A stretch of 64,000 nt of DNA from Lentisphaerota bacterium (GCA_015061575.1 SUWF01000009.1:23572-87571); one strand, 5' to 3'; shown: positions 35,727-45,617, counted from the first letter of the stretch. Translations and numbers: made by a program. The notes: generated by a model from the letters alone, not told the origin.

Positions 35727-36962
35727 GTGGAAATTTTGAAACAACATTACGAAAAGATCGTACTCGGTGCGTTGTTACTTGCATTTGTGTTTGCGTTGGT
35801 CTATTTGCTGGATATGGTGGAATCAGCCCGCATGGTAACGGCCAATGATCTGCAGTTTGAGGCCCCGGCAACCAAATATGAGCAGAAGGATTTCAAGGAC
35901 AGCAAGTTTGCCGTCGATACCGTGCTGGGCAAAATGGCCCATTGGGACGAACGTACCGACAAAGGCAAGCTGGGCTTTACCGCTGAATTGACGGTACCGA
36001 TGAAGTCACTGCGCTGCGAACACAAAGAGTGCAAAAAGATCATGCCCTGGAGCGTGGCCAAGACCAAAAAATGTCCTTTCTGCGAAAATACCATCGCCGA
36101 TCCCGGCGAACCGAAAGATTATGAAAGCGAAATCGCCAAGCTTGATACCGATCAGGACGGTATGCCTGACCGGTATGAATTGAAGATGGGTTTCAATCCG
36201 CAGGATGCCAACGATGCCGAGCAGGATAAAGATGGCGATGGATTTTCCAATTTGTATGAATTTCTGGTCAAGACTGACCCGACCAACCCCGGCAGTCTGC
36301 CGTCACTGGAAAAGTGCATCTATCTGGTGAGATTGCAGAAAAAGACCATGCCGCTGCGGCTCAACGGAGTGACTGTGGTGGATAAAAACGACAAGAAAAG
36401 TTGGGAAATCGCTATGACGATCAACAACATGCGTGATTCCAAAAAGATCGGCGAAGAAATTGAAGTCCAGAAGAAAAAATACCGTATTCTGGATGCTGAA
36501 TACAAGACCCGCGACTCGCAGGAAGCCTCGGTGGTGCTGGATAACGATGCCTCGCGCGTGACGATTGCTCCGCTCAAGGAAGGCAAGATCGATGAAAAAG
36601 GCAAGCTGGTGCTGGAAGTCGGCAAGAAGGTCCATGCACCGGATCATATTGCGTTGATCCGTGATGTGCGCAATCCCAATTCCCGCGGCTTCCGCAAGGC
36701 GGTCGGTGAAACTTTCACCATCAAGCGAGATGATGCCGGCAAAAAAGATAAGGGTGTGACTTTCCAGGTCATCAGCACCGATGCAGTGAAGGAAGCGGTG
36801 CGCTTGCTGAATACCGAAACCAGCGAAGAATTTCTGCTGGAAAAGAAGGCCCGGATACCTAAGAACGCCTACGTCAAGAAAGACGGTTCCAATATGAGTG
36901 AAGCTGAACCGGCAGTCCGGGAAGATAACAAGTCCAGACGCAGACGGCGGGCGCGTAATTAA
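35727..36962 (+). CDS. Amuc_1099-like pilus-system protein with Cys4 and calcium-type repeats
   Basis: The 411-residue protein starts at GTG 35727, after GGTGGTGG. It has one membrane helix (ALLLAFVFALVYLLDMV), then a four-cysteine element (CEHKECKK and CPFCEN, residues about 94-116) like a zinc ribbon. Two thrombospondin-3/EF-like Asp-rich loops follow (DTDQDGMPDRYE and DKDGDGFSNLYE). The C-terminal half is beta-rich, ending in a very basic tail. Its position between the Amuc_1100-like gene and the secretins matches Amuc_1099. Its job is unknown; calcium may stabilise it in the periplasm. Confidence 0.6.
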   Translation: MEILKQHYEKIVLGALLLAFVFALVYLLDMVESARMVTANDLQFEAPATKYEQKDFKDSKFAVDTVLGKMAHWDERTDKGKLGFTAELTVPMKSLRCEHKECKKIMPWSVAKTKKCPFCENTIADPGEPKDYESEIAKLDTDQDGMPDRYELKMGFNPQDANDAEQDKDGDGFSNLYEFLVKTDPTNPGSLPSLEKCIYLVRLQKKTMPLRLNGVTVVDKNDKKSWEIAMTINNMRDSKKIGEEIEVQKKKYRILDAEYKTRDSQEASVVLDNDASRVTIAPLKEGKIDEKGKLVLEVGKKVHAPDHIALIRDVRNPNSRGFRKAVGETFTIKRDDAGKKDKGVTFQVISTDAVKEAVRLLNTETSEEFLLEKKARIPKNAYVKKDGSNMSEAEPAVREDNKSRRRRRARN

Positions 36963-37025
36963 GAGTAAATTTTAATATGTGAATATTTTATAGTAAATAA
37001 TGAAAATATCAAAGGGAATCCGTGC

Positions 37026-39455
37026 ATGAGAACAGTAATAAAATCTGCGTGGCTGCGTCGGGTCGGACCGCTGAGTTTGGCGGGTGCGCTGGTGCTTCCG
37101 TTGTCGGTAAGCGGAGCTGAAGGTGCCGCTCCGGCGGACTACGGTAAGGTCTACAAGGCCAATCACGATGCAATGCAAGCTAAGTTTGATCAGCTGGAAA
37201 AAGATCGGCGCAATGCCATTGCCAAAGCGGCCGATGGCGATTTTGCTCAGGCCATAAAGGAATTGGAAGGTCTGCTCAAACAAGCCAGCCGCATCTCCGG
37301 AGATTTTGCCAAAGACAAATCCAACGAAATCAAAAACAACATTGTGCGTATGAAGCGGGCCTGGAGCAGCGAGATCATGCAGGAAGCTCAGGATCTGGCC
37401 GCCAAAAAGGAATACGAAAGCGCCGTGGTTAAAGCGCAGCAGGCGCTGGTGCTTACTCCGGATCGGGAATATATAACCAATTTTATTACCGAATGTCAGA
37501 AGTATGCGCAGGGCAAAGAGTTCAAAAAAGCTACTTCGCTGCAGAACGTTTCCCCGGATTACGAAAAGCGTCAGAGCCAGATCGATCTGGATCTGCGTGA
37601 AGCCAAACTGTTCATCCGCAACAAGCGCTATGAATCGGCCTGCACCCGTTTGGAACGGGTATTGCTGGTGGATCCATTCAATATGGAAGCGATCGATATG
37701 CTCGCTATTTGCTATGACCGTCTGTTCAAAGACGGCATCAAACGGGGCGTGGAATCCAAAGATATTGCCAATGCCCGCAATGTGTGGGAATGGACGGAAC
37801 CGCTTTCGGTGGTGCAGGTTGACCGCACGACTGACCGTCGCGGCTCGGTGCGGCAGAAGAGCAATACCGATCTCTACAACCGTCTGGAACGCATCGTTTT
37901 CCCGTCGGTCAGTTTCAATGCTATGACGCTGACGCAGATCATCAGCTATTTGAACGAAAAGGGCCGTGCCAATGACCCGGAAAAAGAAGGGGTGGCAATC
38001 ATCGACAACCTTTCTCCGTCCGATAAGCAGCGCAAGGTTTCCTTTGAATTGGGAACGGTGCCGATGCTGGATGTGATCCGTTATCTGAGCATGGCCTCCG
38101 GACTTTCCTACAGTTTCCGGGGTGACAAAGTCATCTTCGGTAACGTGGACAGCATGAGCACGGAATTTTTCCCGGTGCGCGGCGATATCATTGCCGAAAT
38201 CATCGACTCGCAGACCAGCCGTCCGACCTCGTCGGGCATGAAAGATGCCGAAGGCAGCGGCGGCGATGATGCTCCGGCCGATGAAGCTGCTCCGCCGGAT
38301 ACCGGCGAAGTCCTTGAAGCAGGCGCTGAAACTTCAGCGGCTGCTGACGCTGCGGCCACCCGTCAGAAGCAGGATTCGGCGGCGTTGAAAGCCTATTTTT
38401 CGGATCGCTGGGTGACGTTTGAAAATGGCGCCAACATCATCTACAGCCCCCGCGGCGAACGTTTGATGGTGCGCAATACGGCCGAAAATCTGCGCCGCAT
38501 GGACGCATTGCTGCGTCAGCTGGATGCGTTGGAACAGCCGATGGTCATGGTGGAAGCCAAGTTGATCGAATTGAGCGATACCAACCTCAATGAATTGGGT
38601 TTTGAATGGATGTTTTCGGCTAAGCCGGGCAACGGCAGCGGCGGCGGCTGGTCTTTGGGCACAGTTGATCCGACCCGTCACGGCACCGGTTCGGGGATGT
38701 TCCGGGTGATCAATAATCTGAAGATATTCCCGAACTTCGGCGAAAAGATCTTCGGAGCTGACAACAATGTTGACTTGAGTTTGTCGGTCAACGCCGTGGC
38801 GCAGAACCGTCAGGCGGAAGTGCTGGCTTCGCCGCGCATCCTTTCGGAAAGCGGCCCCAAAAAACCGGCCATGATCAAGATGACCGAAAAGACCTACTTC
38901 ATCACCGAGTGGGAAGAACCGGATGTTGAAACAGATGGTTTCAACATTACATTGGACTCCACCGACCCGGAATGGGATGACGATGCTTACGATCTGGGGG
39001 TGACGTTCTCGGTAACACCGGTTGTGCAGGCTGACAACTACACGATCACGCTCAACAACATCCATCCGGTCTTTTTGAACCATACCGGCGACCACGACTA
39101 CATTGTTTCTTACGAAGCCGGTCAGTACATCGATGGTGCGATGGTGCCGGTAATGAAACAGACCTTCAATTTGCGGATGCCGGAAATCGCACGCCGCGAA
39201 ATGACCACCAACATCACGTTGTATGACGGCGAAACCGTTCTGCTGGGCGGTATGGCCGATAACGAATCGATCGTCCGGGATGACAAATGGCCGGTACTGG
39301 GCGATATTCCGCTGCTGGGCAGATTGTTCCAGGATCAGATGAGCAACGTAACCAACCGCACATTGCTGATCTTCATCACTGCCCGTTTGATCAACCCCAA
39401 CGGTATGCCGGTGCGCAGTGTGCGTGAACGCGGACTGGTGGAATTCAACCGCTAA
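37026..39455 (+). CDS. Secretin of the pilus/secretion system (Amuc_1098-like), copy 1
   Basis: An 809-residue protein with a signal peptide (ending near VSGAEGA) and a TPR-like helical N-terminal half (residues 35-260). N-domains follow (LIVFPSVSFNAMTLTQIISYL type), then an acidic linker around 400-450. The secretin core is marked by EAKLIELSDTNLNELGFEW, AEVLASPRILS, and the terminal VLLGGMADNE with PVLGDIPLLGRLFQ. It should form the outer-membrane pore. An AAAGGG site precedes the ATG. Its partner copy follows 26 bp later. Confidence 0.88.
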   Translation: MRTVIKSAWLRRVGPLSLAGALVLPLSVSGAEGAAPADYGKVYKANHDAMQAKFDQLEKDRRNAIAKAADGDFAQAIKELEGLLKQASRISGDFAKDKSNEIKNNIVRMKRAWSSEIMQEAQDLAAKKEYESAVVKAQQALVLTPDREYITNFITECQKYAQGKEFKKATSLQNVSPDYEKRQSQIDLDLREAKLFIRNKRYESACTRLERVLLVDPFNMEAIDMLAICYDRLFKDGIKRGVESKDIANARNVWEWTEPLSVVQVDRTTDRRGSVRQKSNTDLYNRLERIVFPSVSFNAMTLTQIISYLNEKGRANDPEKEGVAIIDNLSPSDKQRKVSFELGTVPMLDVIRYLSMASGLSYSFRGDKVIFGNVDSMSTEFFPVRGDIIAEIIDSQTSRPTSSGMKDAEGSGGDDAPADEAAPPDTGEVLEAGAETSAAADAAATRQKQDSAALKAYFSDRWVTFENGANIIYSPRGERLMVRNTAENLRRMDALLRQLDALEQPMVMVEAKLIELSDTNLNELGFEWMFSAKPGNGSGGGWSLGTVDPTRHGTGSGMFRVINNLKIFPNFGEKIFGADNNVDLSLSVNAVAQNRQAEVLASPRILSESGPKKPAMIKMTEKTYFITEWEEPDVETDGFNITLDSTDPEWDDDAYDLGVTFSVTPVVQADNYTITLNNIHPVFLNHTGDHDYIVSYEAGQYIDGAMVPVMKQTFNLRMPEIARREMTTNITLYDGETVLLGGMADNESIVRDDKWPVLGDIPLLGRLFQDQMSNVTNRTLLIFITARLINPNGMPVRSVRERGLVEFNR

Positions 39456-39481
39456 TCAAGCAAAGGAGTTTCAATTATATT

Positions 39482-41953
39482 ATGAGTAATAAATATGTAA
39501 AATCTCTGCTGCTTACGGCGGTGTGCTCTGCCGGAGCGATGCTGCTGGCAGCTGACGAAGCTGTGCAGAGCAGCATCAACACCACTGTAGATGCTTTCAG
39601 TATCGATAAGCAGCAGTACGAAGCTGCCGCCAATTCCTTTATCAGCAAGGGTAACGATCTTTTTATCGCCGGCAAATACAAGGATGCAGCTATGAATTAT
39701 GCGCAGGCTGCGCATATTTTTGATTCGCTCAAAGAAAACAGCGAACACTTTGCCGGAAAACTCAACAAGACTAAGGAATTGATCGCCAAAGCCTATTACT
39801 ATCTGGCACAGGAAACTGCGTTGAAGGCACACGAAGAAGCCAACTTCGGCGAATTGGAAAATGCCATTGCGCTCTGCAAAGAAGCTATCGCCATTTATCC
39901 GGCGTCCGAAAAAGAGATGCAGGAGCGCATTGCCAGTTACGAAAAAATGCGTGATGCCGCTGCCCGGCGCAACCGTTTGAGCGAAAGTCAGGTCATTCCC
40001 GACAGCTCCGACCGGGCATACCGGATTGCAGTGCTGCTCAAACAGGCCAAGCTGCTCTATTATACCAAGCAGTATGAATTGGCCCGCAAGCGCTATCAGG
40101 AAGTGCTGCTGATCGACAAGATCTCTCCGGAAGCCATCCAGGGGATGCGTGCGTGCGACCTGCAGCTGAAAAATACCGGTAATGACCGTCGCCGTCTGAC
40201 CCACAAGCGAGCCATTGCCGAAGCGGCATGGAAGATGGCGGATCCGATCATCAAGCGCACTGAATTTGACGTGCGCAAAGAAATGGAATTGGCCGAAAAG
40301 GGCACCAGCAAGAAGATCGAAGAAGATGATGATACCAAAAAGATGCGTGAAAAGCTCAGCAATATCATCATTCCCCGGGTGAATTTCAGCGGAGATGCTC
40401 AGCAGCCGGGTACGCCGCTTTTGGTGGCGTTGAAGTTCCTGCGCGACCGCAGCAAGTCCCATGACCCGGAAAACGTTGGTGTCAACATTTTCCTGTACTG
40501 GCCGGAAACCCAGGCCAATGCCGGTCAGGAAGGCCAGACTCCGGCCGATAATGCCGCCGGAGATCAGCTGGGCTTGGGTTTGAACCGCCGCAACGCCGCC
40601 GCTGAGGCCGCCGCCGTGGATGATGAAGGCGACTTTGACGATGGAGGCGACGAAGGCGACGAAGCCGAACAGGCCGAAGCCGGTCCGGATCACAGCAAAT
40701 ATCCGCTGGTTAACATGGACTTGGTCAATAAGCCTTTGATCGAAATCATCGACGCTTTGGCGCAGGCCACGCAGATGAAGTATAAAATCGAAAAACACGC
40801 CGTGGTACTCGCTCCCAAAGATGTGCCGCTGGATGATATGCAGATCAAAGTGTTCATGTTTGACGAAAGTATGCTCGATGCGCTGGGCGGTCAGGAAGAC
40901 CCCGAAGCTCTTAAAGAAGCATTGAAGCTTGTGCCCAATGCCAATGTGGAATTCCCCACCGGTTCCAAGGTGATGTATGATGCCCGTTTCCGTTCGCTGA
41001 TCGTGCTGAATACGCCCGAAAACCTCAACCGCATCAATGATGCGTTGATGGAGATCCGCAAGCAGGAAGCTCCGCCGATGGTGCAGATCCAGGTCAAATT
41101 CGTGGAAATCGAGCAGAGTGACCTCAAGGAATTGGGCTTTATCCAGTCGCTGGGCCGTCCCAATGGCGATCTGGGCAAGACCGAAGGCCGTCTGCAGTTC
41201 GATAAAAACGATGAAACGCTCTACAACAGCGGCCGCAACACCTTTACCTATTCGCGCAGCACCAATGGTTACAATTACAATTTGACCATCAATGCGGTGA
41301 ATCAGCTGGATTCCAAGGATGTGCTTTCTTCTCCGAAAGTGCTGACCAATCCCAATAAGAAGGTATCCATCAAGATGACCAGCGAACGGTATTTTGAATG
41401 GGACTACGAAGAAGGTGAATTTGAAACCAGCAACTCCGACGGTGTGACCACCTACAGTTACACCCCGCCGTGGCCGGAATTTGAAAAGCAGGAATTGGGG
41501 ATCACGATGGAAATCACCCCCAAAGTCGATACCGACAAACGCCTGATCATGCTTGACGTGCATCCGTGGGTCAAGACGCTGGTCGGCTGGACGGAATACG
41601 AATACAACGTATCTTCCGACGGCGAAGGCGGCGGTTTGGGTACGACCGAAACCATGCGCCGCCCGATCGTGGCCGAACGTACCACCGATACCAACGTGGC
41701 GATCTACGATAACGAAACTGTCGTTATCGGCGGTATCATCAAAGATTACACCGTTACGATCGATGACAAGGTGCCGATCCTGGGCGATATTCCGCTGGTT
41801 GGCAATCTTTTCAAGTCCAAGTCCTCGTCGATCAAAAAGACCAATCTGCTGATCTTCGTGACAGCCAGAATGCTCAAGCCGGATGGCTCGCCCTATTATC
41901 AGGTCGATTCCCGCGGGCGTCCCAGCACGGCAGGTATTGGCGATATCTATTGA
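39482..41953 (+). CDS. Secretin of the pilus/secretion system (Amuc_1098-like), copy 2
   Basis: An 823-residue paralogue of the preceding secretin. It has a signal peptide (MSNKYVKSLLLTAVCSAGAM), a TPR-like helical region and N-domains. An acidic Asp/Glu/Gly linker lies near 375-400. The secretin core has VKFVEIEQSDLKELGFIQ, LSSPKVLTNP, and NETVVIGGIIKD with PILGDIPLVGNLFKSK. The AAAGGAG site lies 14 bp from the ATG, longer than usual. It may form a mixed ring with copy 1 or serve a separate system. Confidence 0.88.
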   Translation: MSNKYVKSLLLTAVCSAGAMLLAADEAVQSSINTTVDAFSIDKQQYEAAANSFISKGNDLFIAGKYKDAAMNYAQAAHIFDSLKENSEHFAGKLNKTKELIAKAYYYLAQETALKAHEEANFGELENAIALCKEAIAIYPASEKEMQERIASYEKMRDAAARRNRLSESQVIPDSSDRAYRIAVLLKQAKLLYYTKQYELARKRYQEVLLIDKISPEAIQGMRACDLQLKNTGNDRRRLTHKRAIAEAAWKMADPIIKRTEFDVRKEMELAEKGTSKKIEEDDDTKKMREKLSNIIIPRVNFSGDAQQPGTPLLVALKFLRDRSKSHDPENVGVNIFLYWPETQANAGQEGQTPADNAAGDQLGLGLNRRNAAAEAAAVDDEGDFDDGGDEGDEAEQAEAGPDHSKYPLVNMDLVNKPLIEIIDALAQATQMKYKIEKHAVVLAPKDVPLDDMQIKVFMFDESMLDALGGQEDPEALKEALKLVPNANVEFPTGSKVMYDARFRSLIVLNTPENLNRINDALMEIRKQEAPPMVQIQVKFVEIEQSDLKELGFIQSLGRPNGDLGKTEGRLQFDKNDETLYNSGRNTFTYSRSTNGYNYNLTINAVNQLDSKDVLSSPKVLTNPNKKVSIKMTSERYFEWDYEEGEFETSNSDGVTTYSYTPPWPEFEKQELGITMEITPKVDTDKRLIMLDVHPWVKTLVGWTEYEYNVSSDGEGGGLGTTETMRRPIVAERTTDTNVAIYDNETVVIGGIIKDYTVTIDDKVPILGDIPLVGNLFKSKSSSIKKTNLLIFVTARMLKPDGSPYYQVDSRGRPSTAGIGDIY

Positions 41954-41970
41954 TAAACAATAAATAGCAA

Positions 41971-41999
41971 GCCGGAAGAAAAACTTCCGGCTTATTTCC
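41971..41999 (+). terminator. Terminator of the pilus operon
   Basis: GCCGGAAG (41971-41978) pairs with CTTCCGGC (41984-41991); TTATTT follows. Confidence 0.75.
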
Positions 42000-42037
42000 A
42001 TAAAAGAGGCGGCAAGCGGAAACGAGAATATTGAAAA

Positions 42038-43960
42038 ATGGGTACAGATGATAAAATACTCTTTTTGTTGAAATTGTTGTGGACGCCATTGGTGGCGGTG
42101 ATAGTATCGGCAATTTTTACCCGTTTTCTGGTCAAATTACTGCCCAAGTGGGGGTTTGCGGCAGCTACCGGGGGGCGTCATATCCACAAGCGGGTCACTC
42201 CGACCGCTGGCGGTATCGGCATGATATTGGCTTTTGTCATCAGCTGCACATTATTTAATTTGTGGGTGATGAATTTTCCTTTGGCGGATGTCACCACGAT
42301 CGATTGGAAATTTTTCCTGCCGGTGGCGCTGCTTTTCGGCATTGGCATTTACGATGATCGTTTTGACATGCGCCCGGTGGTCAAGTTGGCCGGACAGATC
42401 GGCGCCGGAGCGCTGGCGTGGTTTTGCGGGATCCGTTTTGCCAGCATATTGGGATTCCAGCTGCCGGAATATCTGAGCTTTGTGGTGACGGTTTTCTGGT
42501 TTCTGCTCTTTATCAATGCGTTCAATCTGATTGACGGTCTGGATGGCTTGGCGGCCGGGCTGGCGGTGCTGGCCGGAGTGACCATGGCGCTGGTGCTGTT
42601 GATCGGCCACCATTGGGAGAATGCAGTAATGGCGTTGATCCTGGCCGGGGGCTGTCTGGGATTTTTGCGATACAATTTTCATCCGGCCAAGCTGTTTATG
42701 GGCGATACCGGGAGCATGTTTCTGGGTTATGTGCTGGCAGCGCTGGGGTTGATTTCTTCCAGTTATGATACGTCGTTTTTTGCCATGGTCATTCCGGTCA
42801 TGGCTTGCGGCGTGCCGCTGATCGATACATTTTTGGCGGTGTGGCGGCGCTCGACTTCCCGGATGCTGAGCAAGCGTTCGTGGCGTGAGATCATGTCAGC
42901 CGACCGGTCGCATCTGCACCACCGGATATTGGATGCGCAGCACGGCAATCAGAGCCGCACGGCTATGACGATCTATATATTGGCGATGGTGCTCAGCGCA
43001 GTGGGGGTGGTTTCCAGCATTATCGTGGATTCGCTGCCCATGCTGGCGGTGCTGCTGGTGGTTTGCACGCTGGTTTTGGTGCTGCGCAAATTTGCGGTGG
43101 TGGAAATGTGGAACTCCACCGAGATCGTCTTCAAGGGTTTGGCGATGCCCCGGCGGGGGATTTTTGTCAATATTCTGCATCCGGTCTACGATTTGATGGT
43201 CATTGGCGGAGCGTTTTTCATTTCGATAGTGCTGTTTGAAAATAACGGCAGCGAACGTGATTTCATCTATCGGATCGTGCTGTCGGCGTTGATTTTGATG
43301 ATGGTATTCAAGTTCTGCAATATTTACAAGGTGTTCTGGCTTAGGGCGGGTACGCCGGACTATTTGAATCTTTCCTACAGCATTTTGCTGGGATTTCTGC
43401 TGGTGCTGGGCGTGACGGCGATTTTCAACCGTTTTCTGGGGTATCAGTGGAGCATGATCGTGCTGCTGCCGTCATATTTGCTGACGGTAGTGGGGATCTT
43501 GGGCGAGCGCATCCATCTGCGTTGTTTGCAGCTGATGCTGCCGCGATATTTCCATGACTCGGAATTCAGCAATAAAGAGTGTACCACCACACTGCTGTAT
43601 GGGGCGGGGGCGAATCTTTCGTCGTTCCAGAGTTTTTCCAACTCCTATCTGCAGCGCAAGGGCATCCGGGTAGTGGGGATCGTGGATAACGATCTGGCGC
43701 TGCAGGGGCAGCATGTTTACGGCTATAAGATCCTGGGCGATATATCGCAGCTGGAAGAATTTTATCAGCGTTACAACTTCACCAAGATCATCGTTTTGAC
43801 TCCTAATCCGATCCGCTGCAATTACGAGATCCTCAAGGAATTCAGTCGTAAAAACGACATAGAGCTTTCGTTTTTCACCATGCGTGAAGCCGATGAACCG
43901 CTGGAAATACGGGAAAATCCCCAGCCGGAAGTTGATCCCGATTCTGACGAAGTGCAGTAA
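42038..43960 (+). CDS. WecA/MraY-type glycosyl-1-phosphate transferase fused to a FlaA1/WbpM-like membrane-Rossmann region
   Basis: The 640-residue protein joins two parts. Residues 1-330 are a polytopic prenol-phosphate transferase: HKRVTPTAGGIGM, FGIGIYDDRFDMRP, NAFNLIDGLDGLAAGL, the catalytic FMGDTGSMFLGY, and RSHLHHRILD. Residues about 375-490 add four more hydrophobic segments. Residues 510-620 look like the Rossmann domain of capsule-type epimerases (TTTLLYGAGANL, then VVGIVDNDLALQGQHVYGYK and ILGD), but no catalytic SDR domain follows. The first part should start a polymer on undecaprenyl phosphate. The second may bind a nucleotide sugar. Confidence 0.82.
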   Translation: MGTDDKILFLLKLLWTPLVAVIVSAIFTRFLVKLLPKWGFAAATGGRHIHKRVTPTAGGIGMILAFVISCTLFNLWVMNFPLADVTTIDWKFFLPVALLFGIGIYDDRFDMRPVVKLAGQIGAGALAWFCGIRFASILGFQLPEYLSFVVTVFWFLLFINAFNLIDGLDGLAAGLAVLAGVTMALVLLIGHHWENAVMALILAGGCLGFLRYNFHPAKLFMGDTGSMFLGYVLAALGLISSSYDTSFFAMVIPVMACGVPLIDTFLAVWRRSTSRMLSKRSWREIMSADRSHLHHRILDAQHGNQSRTAMTIYILAMVLSAVGVVSSIIVDSLPMLAVLLVVCTLVLVLRKFAVVEMWNSTEIVFKGLAMPRRGIFVNILHPVYDLMVIGGAFFISIVLFENNGSERDFIYRIVLSALILMMVFKFCNIYKVFWLRAGTPDYLNLSYSILLGFLLVLGVTAIFNRFLGYQWSMIVLLPSYLLTVVGILGERIHLRCLQLMLPRYFHDSEFSNKECTTTLLYGAGANLSSFQSFSNSYLQRKGIRVVGIVDNDLALQGQHVYGYKILGDISQLEEFYQRYNFTKIIVLTPNPIRCNYEILKEFSRKNDIELSFFTMREADEPLEIRENPQPEVDPDSDEVQ

Positions 43961-44025
43961 TTATATTGGCTTGGCAGAGCAATTTTCCTCTTGGCGCACT
44001 GCTGAAAACACCTGAATTTCTGACA

Positions 44026-44071
44026 CAAAAAAACCGGTCATTTTTATTGCTTGAAATAAAGATGACCGGTT
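44026..44071 (-). terminator. Terminator of the rubrerythrin-fusion gene
   Basis: AACCGGTCAT (44032-44041) pairs with ATGACCGGTT (44062-44071); the stem can extend through the A/T-rich interior. On the minus strand a T-run follows. Confidence 0.85.
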
Positions 44072-44101
44072 GAAACTTCTGTTTACAAAAGATATTGTCT
44101 A

Positions 44102-45409
44102 TCAGTAGTTTTTGCTTTCGATTTCAAAGTATGCGCGCGGGTGCTTGCAGACCGGGCAGAGTTCCGGAGCAGATTCACCAACGTGGATGTGACCGCAGTT
44201 GCGGCATTCCCAGCGGTTTTCGCCGACCTTGGTCCAGACTTCGCCCTTTTCGATATTGGCGGCCAGCTGGCGGTAACGTTCTTCGTGACGCTTTTCGATA
44301 GCGGCCACAGCGGCCAGCTGAGCGGCCAGATCGTCAAAACCTTCTTCCTTGGCTACTTCGGCAAAGTTTTTGTACATTTCGGTCCATTCTTCGTGTTCAC
44401 CGGCGGCGGCATCCAGCAGATTTTCGTAGGTGTTGCCGATGCCGTGGAAGGCTTTGAACCAGAGTTTGGCGTGTTCTTTTTCGTTATTGGCGGTGGCTTC
44501 AAAGAGGGCTGCGATCTGTTCGTAGCCTTCTTTCTTGGCCTTGCTGGCGTAGTAGGTGTACTTGTTGCGGGCCTGAGATTCACCGGCAAAAGCGTACATC
44601 AGGTTAGCTTCGGTCTTGCTGCCTTTAAATTCCATTTTTTCCTCCTGAGCTTCCAGCTCAATTTTTATAAATTCTTCCGCGCCGCGTTTGCAGCGGGGAC
44701 AAATATAATCCGGGGGCAACGTTTCGCCCTCGTAAACGTATTTGCATATCTGACACTTCCATGCAGTTTTGGCCGGAGCCGGAGCTGCCGGAGTTGCTGC
44801 TGCGGGAGTTATCCGGACAAAATCAGCGGCGCCATGTTTGCAGAGCGGGCAAACATAATCCGGGGGCAACGTTTCGCCCTCATACACATAATTGCACACC
44901 GAACAGCGCCAGCCGCTTACTGCCGCTGCCGCCGGCTGCGGTTTGATCATGCGCTGATAATACGAATAGGTAACAGTTTCGGCGGAGTCATTGAGAAGTT
45001 TCATATCAGTTACTTCGGCAATAAACAGCAGATGACTGCCCAAATCTTTTTTATCGGTGACTTTACAGGAAAAACAGCTGTTGGCATGTTCCGTCAGATA
45101 ATAAAGACCATTGCTGCTGCGCGGCAGTTCCATCTGAGCGAATTTATCGACATTTTTGCCGGATTGATAGCCAAAGTGCTTGAAAACATCGAATTTGGCC
45201 GCTTCATCCAGCACGGTTATATTAAAAATCCCGCTGGCTTCGACCATCTGGCAGCTTAAATTTTCCTTGCTTACCGATACGCCCACGCGCAACGGCGAAC
45301 TTGCCAGCTGGCTGAATGTATTGACTATGCAGCCGTTATCGTGATTTTGATCTCTGACCGTCAGCACATACAGCCCGTAGGCGATTTTGAACAAAGCAGA
45401 ATTATCCAT
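44102..45409 (-). CDS. Four-domain redox protein: flavin reductase, two rubredoxins, rubrerythrin
   Basis: A 435-residue fusion. Residues 1-155 are a flavin reductase-like FMN domain ([32 protein letters not shown]). Residues 165-205 and 215-255 are rubredoxin domains (each C-x-x-C-x-Y-V-Y-E-G then PPDY-x-C-P-x-C-K). Residues 258-435 are a complete rubrerythrin: a ferritin-like diiron domain ([30 protein letters not shown]) plus a terminal rubredoxin-like CRNCGH/CPVCKH. It can pass electrons from NAD(P)H through flavin and iron to reduce peroxide within one chain. The two rubredoxin coding stretches share 27 identical bases (44705-44731 and 44855-44881). An AAAGGA site precedes the start. Confidence 0.88.
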   Translation of the reverse strand: MDNSALFKIAYGLYVLTVRDQNHDNGCIVNTFSQLASSPLRVGVSVSKENLSCQMVEASGIFNITVLDEAAKFDVFKHFGYQSGKNVDKFAQMELPRSSNGLYYLTEHANSCFSCKVTDKKDLGSHLLFIAEVTDMKLLNDSAETVTYSYYQRMIKPQPAAAAVSGWRCSVCNYVYEGETLPPDYVCPLCKHGAADFVRITPAAATPAAPAPAKTAWKCQICKYVYEGETLPPDYICPRCKRGAEEFIKIELEAQEEKMEFKGSKTEANLMYAFAGESQARNKYTYYASKAKKEGYEQIAALFEATANNEKEHAKLWFKAFHGIGNTYENLLDAAAGEHEEWTEMYKNFAEVAKEEGFDDLAAQLAAVAAIEKRHEERYRQLAANIEKGEVWTKVGENRWECRNCGHIHVGESAPELCPVCKHPRAYFEIESKNY

Positions 45410-45424
45410 GTTGCAAATCCTTTA

Positions 45425-45613
45425 TCAGCTTAATATTGAAATTATTCCAAAACTTGCCGCCACCGCCAGCACCACGGCCATGATCCGGCAGCGGATGCTC
45501 TGCGCTGCCCGTTCCCGGCCGGGAGCAAAGCCGGCTACTCTTATGCAGCTTTGCGTATGGCGGTAGCGGGATATTTTGCGCTGTCCGGGCAGATGGTTGC
45601 GATGTATCGGCAT
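45425..45613 (-). CDS. Small protein with C-terminal membrane helix
   Basis: A 62-residue protein with a basic N-terminus and a single hydrophobic stretch at the end (IMAVVLAVAASFGIISILS), so it may be tail-anchored. A GGAGATAAAT site lies at ideal spacing and overlaps the stop codon of the upstream gene, suggesting coupled translation. The redox-fusion gene follows within 16 bp. No family is recognised. Confidence 0.6.
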   Translation of the reverse strand: MPIHRNHLPGQRKISRYRHTQSCIRVAGFAPGRERAAQSIRCRIMAVVLAVAASFGIISILS

Positions 45614-45617
45614 ATAT

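Noticed and set aside
39452..42001. About 849-codon frame antisense to the second secretin
   Set aside because: The sense strand encodes a clear signal peptide and secretin core; the antisense translation is low in recognisable motifs.
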